Source of the DNA: an uncultured Burkholderiales bacterium
GTDB taxonomy: Bacteria; Pseudomonadota; Gammaproteobacteria; Burkholderiales; Thiobacillaceae
Assembly (NCBI GenBank): GCA_937925755.1
Contig: CALAMX010000170.1
Span: 1-5,741 of the forward strand
Length of the DNA stretch: 5,741 bases
Direction of reading: 5' to 3'
Below the pieces are notes generated by a model. The model made no database searches, was not told the DNA's origin, and was given only the letters and a program-made list of their open reading frames with translations. Each line of letters begins with the position of its first letter. The stretch's first letter is position 1. A program made the position numbers and the translations under genes. This document shows, one piece after another, positions 1-3,470 of the stretch.

Positions 1-100
1 GTAAGTAGCGGCCCGCTTGGCGCATGAGCCAGATCGGGGTGTATTCGGTAGGCTGGCGCATGAGCGCGCGCAGCAAGGTGTCGTTACGCAGGGGTCGCAT
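1..100 (-). CDS. hemE: Uroporphyrinogen decarboxylase, N-terminal fragment (gene runs off the left edge)
   Basis: HemE converts uroporphyrinogen III to coproporphyrinogen III in cytoplasmic heme synthesis by removing four acetate carboxyl groups. Only the first 33 codons lie in the window. They read like the conserved HemE N-terminus: an L-x-N-D stretch, then LLRALMRQP, then TPIWLMRQAGRYL, which matches the family pattern RALLRQP...TPVWMMRQAGRYLPEY. The MRQAGRY segment forms part of the substrate pocket in known HemE structures. The ATG at 98-100 was chosen because it places the N-D pair at the same distance from the start as in E. coli HemE. I see no good Shine-Dalgarno sequence before it. 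The gene follows the small membrane-protein gene by 28 bp on the same strand, so the two may be co-transcribed. About 90% of the protein lies beyond base 1. Confidence 0.93.
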   Translation of the reverse strand, partial: MRPLRNDTLLRALMRQPTEYTPIWLMRQAGRYL

Positions 101-127
101 GCGGCGGTTGAAGTATCGCTTGATCGG

Positions 128-133
128 ATTATA
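128..133 (-). promoter_or_regulatory. Possible -10 box for hemE
   Basis: On the minus strand this is a perfect TATAAT. It straddles the stop codon of the preceding small membrane-protein gene and would place a transcription start about 20 nt before the hemE ATG. No convincing -35 hexamer lies 16-18 bp upstream, so it could be chance or a weak internal promoter. It stands out mainly because the surroundings are GC-rich. Confidence 0.3.
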
Positions 134-428
134 AAGGGGGCTGCCCAGCCGCGAGCAGCTGCTTGAGATAGGCCAGGGCGAACCACAGCCACAGCAGGAC
201 GAAGAAGGTCACATAGGGCACATGCCGGTCGATTACGGCCGCCGGCAGGAGGGCGCGCATGATGCGGATGGCCGGCCGGGTGATGACCTGGAAGACGCGC
301 CAGACGAAGTTCTCCTCGCGCCGGCGGCCGGCCAGCAGGCCGACGATACCCTGGCCGAGCAGGCTTAGGCCGGCGACCTCAACGAGGGCGCGTAGGAGGG
401 AGAGGAACAAGAGCAATGGGTCTTGCAT
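129..428 (-). CDS. Small membrane protein, weakly YggT-like, function unknown
   Basis: This 99-residue protein has two hydrophobic segments: roughly residues 5-34, which carry R13 and E17 and so are probably membrane-embedded mainly in 18-34, and residues 70-92 (VTFFVLLWLWFALAYL). They are separated by a basic amphipathic stretch around 35-62. The segment at 49-62 (ITRPAIRIMRALLP) followed by a hydrophobic helix resembles the TdPll.piRrilPp pattern of YggT-family proteins, but the match is loose and I make no firm family call. I chose the ATG at 426-428. A GTG at 476 keeps the frame open but adds 16 polar residues, has no Shine-Dalgarno, and lies upstream of the likely -10 box at 453-458. The gene is divergent from the TPR gene and sits 28 bp ahead of hemE, suggesting an operon. 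It is probably an inner-membrane protein. Confidence 0.7.
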   Translation of the reverse strand: MQDPLLLFLSLLRALVEVAGLSLLGQGIVGLLAGRRREENFVWRVFQVITRPAIRIMRALLPAAVIDRHVPYVTFFVLLWLWFALAYLKQLLAAGQPPL

Positions 429-452
429 GGCGAGATCATGACCGAGAGGCGG

Positions 453-458
453 ATTGTA
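453..458 (-). promoter_or_regulatory. Possible -10 box for the small membrane-protein gene
   Basis: The minus strand reads TACAAT, five of six matches to the consensus. The implied start point is about 18 nt before the ATG at 428, which supports that ATG over the upstream GTG. No clear -35 box is visible at the usual spacing. Confidence 0.25.
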
Positions 459-462
459 GCCG

Positions 463-491
463 TTGCCTGCCCGCACGGCCCAGCGGAAAAT
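463..491 (+). promoter_or_regulatory. Possible weak promoter for the TPR gene
   Basis: TTGCCT (463-468) and GAAAAT (486-491) are separated by 17 bp, each matching the sigma-70 consensus at four of six positions. The start point would fall near 498, just before the Shine-Dalgarno at 503-508. The score is weak and the leader would be very short. Confidence 0.2.
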
Positions 492-514
492 CTCGCCGTT
501 AGAGAGGAGACGCG

Positions 515-1114
515 ATGAATTTCGATGCCTGGCGGCATCGGCTGCGCGCGCGCCTGTACATGCGCCTGCGGCGCTGGGACGCAGCGATCGCCGCCTATCG
601 CGCCGCCCTGGCGGCGGCGCCCGACGACCTCAAGGCCACCGCTGGTCTGGGTTACCTGCTGGGGCTAAAGGGCCGTTACGGCGAGGCGGAGCCCTATCTG
701 CGCCGCGCCACGGAACTCGCCCCCCAACGCGCGGACCTGTGGTTCAATCTGGGGTTCGCGCTGGATAAGGCTGGCCGCAGGCGAGAGGCGGCGGCGGCCT
801 TGGCGGAGGCCACGCGACTCGACCCTAGGCTCGATCGCGCCTGGTATGGGCTGGGGCTGGCGCACGCCGGCCTGGGTGAGCACCGGGAGGCGGTGCGCTG
901 CCTTGAGCAAGCCACCCGGTTGCAGCCCATGAACGGGCATGCCTGGTACGCCTTGGGCATGGCCTGGCACCACTGCCGTGAACCGGGCGAGGTCAAGAAG
1001 GTGGCCGAACACCTAGCCGGCTTCGATCCGCAAATGGCCCGTCAGCTCATCGTCGAGACCGGCCGTGCCGATCTGGCCCCACTGGTCGCCCACATCGAGG
1101 ACTTGGGGCGCTGA
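515..1114 (+). CDS. Tetratricopeptide-repeat (TPR) protein
   Basis: This 199-residue protein is made almost entirely of TPR units of exactly 34 residues: about 8-41, 42-75, 76-109, 110-143 and 144-177. Trp76, Trp110 and Trp144 open successive repeats at exact 34-residue spacing. The usual TPR positions are filled: G-Y/L near position 8, A at 20 and P near 32 (for example ATRLDP and ATRLQP). The fifth repeat is degenerate and a short helical cap ends the protein. TPR superhelices bind peptides or partner proteins, so this is probably a scaffold or adaptor. There is no signal peptide or membrane segment, so it should be cytoplasmic. The start is well supported: GAGGAG at 503-508 lies six bases before the ATG. 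The gene stands alone, divergent from the membrane-protein gene and convergent with the HPF gene. The partner cannot be told from the sequence. Confidence 0.92.
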   Translation: MNFDAWRHRLRARLYMRLRRWDAAIAAYRAALAAAPDDLKATAGLGYLLGLKGRYGEAEPYLRRATELAPQRADLWFNLGFALDKAGRRREAAAALAEATRLDPRLDRAWYGLGLAHAGLGEHREAVRCLEQATRLQPMNGHAWYALGMAWHHCREPGEVKKVAEHLAGFDPQMARQLIVETGRADLAPLVAHIEDLGR

Positions 1115-1121
1115 GATCGTG

Positions 1122-1194
1122 GTCGGCAGAGGTTTGCCGACTCACAAGACACGAGCCTTTGCACCGGAACGATGGCCACGCCTCTGGCAAACCT
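1122..1194. terminator. Overlapping inverted repeats in a convergent gap, possible terminator
   Basis: The 93-bp gap between the convergent TPR and HPF genes (1115-1207) contains a perfect 7-bp inverted repeat, GTCGGCA (1122-1128) and TGCCGAC (1135-1141), with a 6-base loop. Overlapping it is a 9-bp inverted repeat, AGGTTTGCC (1130-1138) and GGCAAACCT (1186-1194), with a 47-base loop. The two pairings share bases and exclude each other. Neither is followed by a T-run on either strand, so a classical intrinsic terminator is not shown. The position favours a role in ending transcription or protecting the 3' ends of both genes. Confidence 0.35.
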
Positions 1195-1207
1195 TGGGTT
1201 ATAAGCG

Positions 1208-1744
1208 TCAGTCCCCCACCGCACTCACCCGTTTGGCCTGGAAGCCTTCGTCGGCGGGCACCTCGAGAAAGCGCACCTTCATCCCCGGTTCGAGACGATC
1301 GAACTGCGGGTGAACGACGTTTTCGCGGCTGAAATAGAGCTCGCGGCCGTCACTGGTGGTGATGAAACCGTAGCCCTCGTCGGCGAGGATCCGGGCGATG
1401 GTCCCCTGGATCTCCGGCTCGTGCGTCTTCACATCGCCGCGCTGCTTGCGCGCGTAATCCTCGAGGCGGCGGCGGGCCGCATCGAAGGCATCGCGTAGCG
1501 CTACGTAGAGGTCCTTATCGTGCTCGCGGTTGACCACGATCTCGCTGCCAGGCACGGTGAGGTCGATGCGGACGTTGAACTCCTTGCCCTGATGCCTGTG
1601 TTTGCCGGGCAGCTCCACGACTACGCGGCAGCTCATGATCTCGGGGTAGAACTGATCGAGTTTGTCCACACGTGCACGAATGTCAGCCTCGATTGCGTCC
1701 GAGTGCGGGATGTCACGCAAAACGATTTGCACGGGCAATTTCAT
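1208..1744 (-). CDS. HPF/RaiA-family ribosome-associated protein fused to a cold-shock domain
   Basis: This 178-residue protein has two domains. Residues 1-105 are S30AE (hibernation factor/RaiA): MKLPVQIV at the N-terminus, an I-R-x-R-V-x-K-L helix at 22-29, a C-R-V-V-V-E strand at 39-44, then F-N-V-R-I-D-L-T-V-P-G and an A-x-R-D-A-F-D-A-A helix. Residues 112-178 are a cold-shock domain: GTIARI, the RNP1-like EGYGFI at 123-128, the RNP2-like ELYFS at 135-139, and a closing V-R-F strand. The first domain is expected to bind the 30S decoding centre and silence ribosomes. The second binds single-stranded RNA or DNA. The start is set by a perfect AAGGAGG (1750-1756) five bases before the ATG and by the canonical family N-terminus, so the 45 codons open upstream are not used. 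It is the second gene of an operon, 17 bp after the CBS gene. It lacks the long-HPF dimerisation tail, which the cold-shock domain replaces. It is cytoplasmic. Confidence 0.93.
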   Translation of the reverse strand: MKLPVQIVLRDIPHSDAIEADIRARVDKLDQFYPEIMSCRVVVELPGKHRHQGKEFNVRIDLTVPGSEIVVNREHDKDLYVALRDAFDAARRRLEDYARKQRGDVKTHEPEIQGTIARILADEGYGFITTSDGRELYFSRENVVHPQFDRLEPGMKVRFLEVPADEGFQAKRVSAVGD

Positions 1745-1761
1745 ACTTGCCTCCTTTCTCG

Positions 1762-2211
1762 CTATTTGCGCCTGGCCTGTTCGCGGTCGATCTCGCGCGC
1801 CACCAGTTTGGCCATCGCGCTCATCTCCTCGGCCAGCAGGATAAGCAGATCGTCCAAGGTGACGATGCCCTGCAGCCATCCGTCACAGTCCACCACCGGC
1901 AACCGGCGTATCCCTTTGTCGCGCATATAGCGCAGGGTTTCGTATACGCCCTCGCGCTCGCGCACGGTAGCGACGTCGGCACTCATGATGTCGCCCACGC
2001 TGAGTCCCTCGGCGGCCACATCCATGGCCACCACCTCGATGACGATGTCGCGATCGGTGACGATACCGACCGGCCGGCGCCCTCCCGAGAGCTCCTCGAC
2101 CACGACCAGATCGCCGACGTGATAGCGACGCATCAGGCGGGCAGCCTCCGGCACCGGGGTCTCGCGCGTGACGATCACCACCTCGCGGTTGCAGATCTCG
2201 CCGATTGCCAT
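1762..2211 (-). CDS. Tandem CBS-domain protein
   Basis: This 149-residue stand-alone CBS-pair (Bateman module) protein has CBS1 at about residues 1-62, with the typical GIVTDRDI at 49-56. CBS2 runs from about 74 to 130, opening with V-G-D-I-M-S and containing GIRRLPVVD at 100-108 and GIVTLDDLL at 115-123. The remaining tail (131-149) is a charged helix. CBS pairs usually bind adenine nucleotides (AMP, ATP, S-adenosylmethionine, NAD) at the dimer cleft. The D-R-D and L-D-D acids after the GIVT strands fit ribose contacts. No enzyme or channel domain is attached, so it probably senses energy state and acts on a partner. The ATG at 2209-2211 was chosen because GGAGGA (2217-2222) precedes it by five bases and the CBS fold starts at once. 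It shares a transcript with the HPF/cold-shock gene 17 bp downstream. Confidence 0.93.
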   Translation of the reverse strand: MAIGEICNREVVIVTRETPVPEAARLMRRYHVGDLVVVEELSGGRRPVGIVTDRDIVIEVVAMDVAAEGLSVGDIMSADVATVREREGVYETLRYMRDKGIRRLPVVDCDGWLQGIVTLDDLLILLAEEMSAMAKLVAREIDREQARRK

Positions 2212-2213
2212 GG

Positions 2214-2241
2214 TTGTCCTCCGCAGTCCTTGTCCGATAAT
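2214..2241 (+). promoter_or_regulatory. Candidate sigma-70 promoter for the PilZ gene
   Basis: TTGTCC (2214-2219) and GATAAT (2236-2241) are separated by 16 bp and match the consensus at four and five of six positions. The predicted start near 2248 gives a leader of about 55 nt containing the hairpin at 2254-2278. The -35 overlaps the Shine-Dalgarno region of the divergent CBS gene. Confidence 0.35.
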
Positions 2242-2244
2242 TTC

Positions 2245-2273
2245 ATTTAAGAACCGGTTGCCGCTTCCGGCAA
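2245..2273 (-). promoter_or_regulatory. Candidate promoter for the CBS/HPF operon
   Basis: On the minus strand, TTGCCG (2273-2268) and TTAAAT (2250-2245) are separated by 17 bp, each four of six matches. The start would fall near 2238, about 27 nt before the CBS ATG. The -35 lies in one arm of the inverted repeat at 2254-2278, and the likely transcribed region overlaps the divergent PilZ promoter. Confidence 0.25.
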
Positions 2274-2278
2274 GCCGG
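2254..2278. repeat. GC-rich imperfect hairpin in the CBS/PilZ divergent region
   Basis: CCGGTTGCCG (2254-2263) can pair with CGGCAAGCCGG (2268-2278) around a 4-base loop (CTTC). This gives ten base pairs with one bulged G at 2274. In the PilZ transcript it would lie 24 bases before the ATG, just upstream of the Shine-Dalgarno at 2294-2297. It could be an operator palindrome or an RNA leader structure. The sequence alone does not decide which. Confidence 0.4.
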
Positions 2279-2302
2279 ATGTCGTACTCCCGGGGAGACC
2301 CG

Positions 2303-2995
2303 ATGACTGAAGACCTGTTCGCGAATGCATCCGGCAGACGGGGCCGCTGCCCATTCACGGCGATGAAGCCCAAGGTCGGTCAACGCTTCGAGTTTCAGAT
2401 CGCGCCTGCCGCCCTGCACCCGCGCTTGTTCACCCACCTGATCGGTTACGAGCCTGGAGAGAGCGTTCTGGTGCGCACCCCGCACGAGAACAACCTGCCG
2501 GTCAACGTGCACGAGGGGCAGGCCGTTCTGGTGCGCAGCTTCGACGGTGCGCGCGCCTACGCCTTCGAGACGACGGTACAGCGCATCTGCATCGCCCCCT
2601 TCCTCTATCTGCACCTGGCCTATCCGCTCGAGGTGCAGTACCTGCAGGTTCGCCTGGAGGCGCGCGTGCCTGTGCGGCTCCTGGCCGAAGTGCGCGCGCA
2701 GGAGGGCTGGCTGCCGGCCCTGGTGTTGGACCTGGGGCTAGGCGGGGCGCTGCTGGAGACCAGCCACGCCCTCGGCGAAGCGGGCTCACCGGTGGAGCTA
2801 CGCCTAGCCATCCCAGAGGAACCCATGCCGGCCGAGGTCCCGTTGACCCTCGGAGCACGGCTGCTGTATGTCGAGCGGCGGCCAGAGGGTGCTGGAGCGA
2901 CGGTGTGGCGGCAGGGGGTGAAGTTCGAGGGGTACGCTCGCGACGCGCGCATCTTGTTGCAGAACTTCCTGCTGCGGCAGCGGCTTTTGGTCTGA
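2303..2995 (+). CDS. YcgR-like flagellar brake protein with C-terminal PilZ domain
   Basis: This 230-residue protein looks like a c-di-GMP effector of the YcgR type. Residues about 22-110 fit the YcgR N-terminal domain: H-L-I-G-Y-E-P-G-E-S-V-L-V near 45-57, an E-G-Q-A-V-L-V-R strand at 71-78, Y-A-F-E-T at 86-90 and L-Y-L-H-L-A-Y-P at 101-108. The PilZ domain (about 112-230) opens with the c-di-GMP motif RxxxR as R117-L-E-A-R121, followed by VPV. The second motif, normally [D/N]xSxxG, reads D143-L-G-L-G-G148, so Gly replaces the Ser. In characterised relatives the protein binds c-di-GMP and slows the flagellar motor. No flagellar genes are in view, so the target is inferred. The ATG at 2303 is preceded by a GGAG (2294-2297) at five bases. 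An internal ATG at 2363 lacks a Shine-Dalgarno. The gene is divergent from the CBS operon. Its stop lies only 29 bp from the stop of the convergent zinc-ribbon gene. Confidence 0.88.
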   Translation: MTEDLFANASGRRGRCPFTAMKPKVGQRFEFQIAPAALHPRLFTHLIGYEPGESVLVRTPHENNLPVNVHEGQAVLVRSFDGARAYAFETTVQRICIAPFLYLHLAYPLEVQYLQVRLEARVPVRLLAEVRAQEGWLPALVLDLGLGGALLETSHALGEAGSPVELRLAIPEEPMPAEVPLTLGARLLYVERRPEGAGATVWRQGVKFEGYARDARILLQNFLLRQRLLV

Positions 2996-3024
2996 GCGTG
3001 CCGCTGGCGTTCGGCTGGCGTGGC

Positions 3025-3456
3025 TCAGTCCAGCCCCTCGGGCTCCCAATCGTCGTGGGTAGATGCGATCGCTGGCGGCGGGGCTGCCGGGGGTTGCGCC
3101 CTGGGCCGCGCAAGCGGACGCGCAGCAGGACGTGGGCGGGCGCGCCGCCCTGGGCGTGTGCGGTCCTCACTCACCGGGCGCAGGGCGGCGAGCATGCCTA
3201 GCGCCATCTCCTTGGCCGTTGCATTTTCCAGACGGAAGCCGTGGCCGCAGTGGGGGCAGTGAAACTGCTTGTAGGGCAGCAACTCCACCAGGGCGAGCAG
3301 GGTGTCAAGGCTGTGCCGGGCCGCCAGATGGGGCAGATCGTCGAGGTCGTAGACCGTGGGGCGCGGGCCGGGAAAGCCGGGCAGCTTGCCCTCTGCTAGC
3401 GCACCGCCACCGCAGCGGGGGCAGACCTTGCGCAGCTGGACGGCCCGCTTGGCCAT
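3025..3456 (-). CDS. Small zinc-ribbon protein with Arg/Pro-rich tail, function unknown
   Basis: This 143-residue protein carries two CxxC knuckles: C12-P-R-C15 and C67-P-H-C70. Both are in CP-x-C-G settings typical of a zinc ribbon, which would bind one zinc ion with four cysteines. Between them lies an insert of about 50 residues with a hydrophobic helix (LDTLLALVELL, 50-60). A helix at about 80-92 follows, and the tail at 99-130 is basic and low-complexity, rich in Arg, Pro and Ala, ending in an acidic D-D-W-E-P-E. The tail could contact nucleic acid or acidic membrane lipid, which is inference. No Shine-Dalgarno is visible. The ATG at 3454-3456 lies 14 bp after the GTPase stop, so translation probably depends on coupling. 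The Cys-rich start and shared operon suggest it works with the GTPase. I do not recognise a named family. Confidence 0.8.
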   Translation of the reverse strand: MAKRAVQLRKVCPRCGGGALAEGKLPGFPGPRPTVYDLDDLPHLAARHSLDTLLALVELLPYKQFHCPHCGHGFRLENATAKEMALGMLAALRPVSEDRTRPGRRARPRPAARPLARPRAQPPAAPPPAIASTHDDWEPEGLD

Positions 3457-3470
3457 GGATCAGGCGGCGC

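Noticed and set aside
1745..1879. N-terminal extension of 45 codons on the HPF/cold-shock gene
   Set aside because: It overlaps the CBS coding sequence, is low-complexity, and lies upstream of a perfect AAGGAGG and a canonical family N-terminus at 1744.
1672..2250. Open frame of 192 codons on the plus strand
   Set aside because: It is antisense to the CBS gene and the start of the HPF gene. It is His/Asp-rich and has no family match, while both opposing genes have strong Shine-Dalgarno sites and clear domains.
2168..2302. N-terminal extension of 45 codons on the PilZ gene
   Set aside because: It would run into the divergent CBS gene. The ATG at 2303 has a good Shine-Dalgarno, and the family domain begins soon after.
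2212..2373. N-terminal extension of 54 codons on the CBS gene
   Set aside because: It overlaps the divergent PilZ start. The ATG at 2211 has GGAGGA at correct spacing and begins the first CBS domain directly.
2502..3170. Open frame of 222 codons on the minus strand
   Set aside because: It is antisense to the PilZ gene and out of frame with the zinc-ribbon gene. It is Arg/Pro/Ala-rich, a composition expected from GC-rich noncoding frames.
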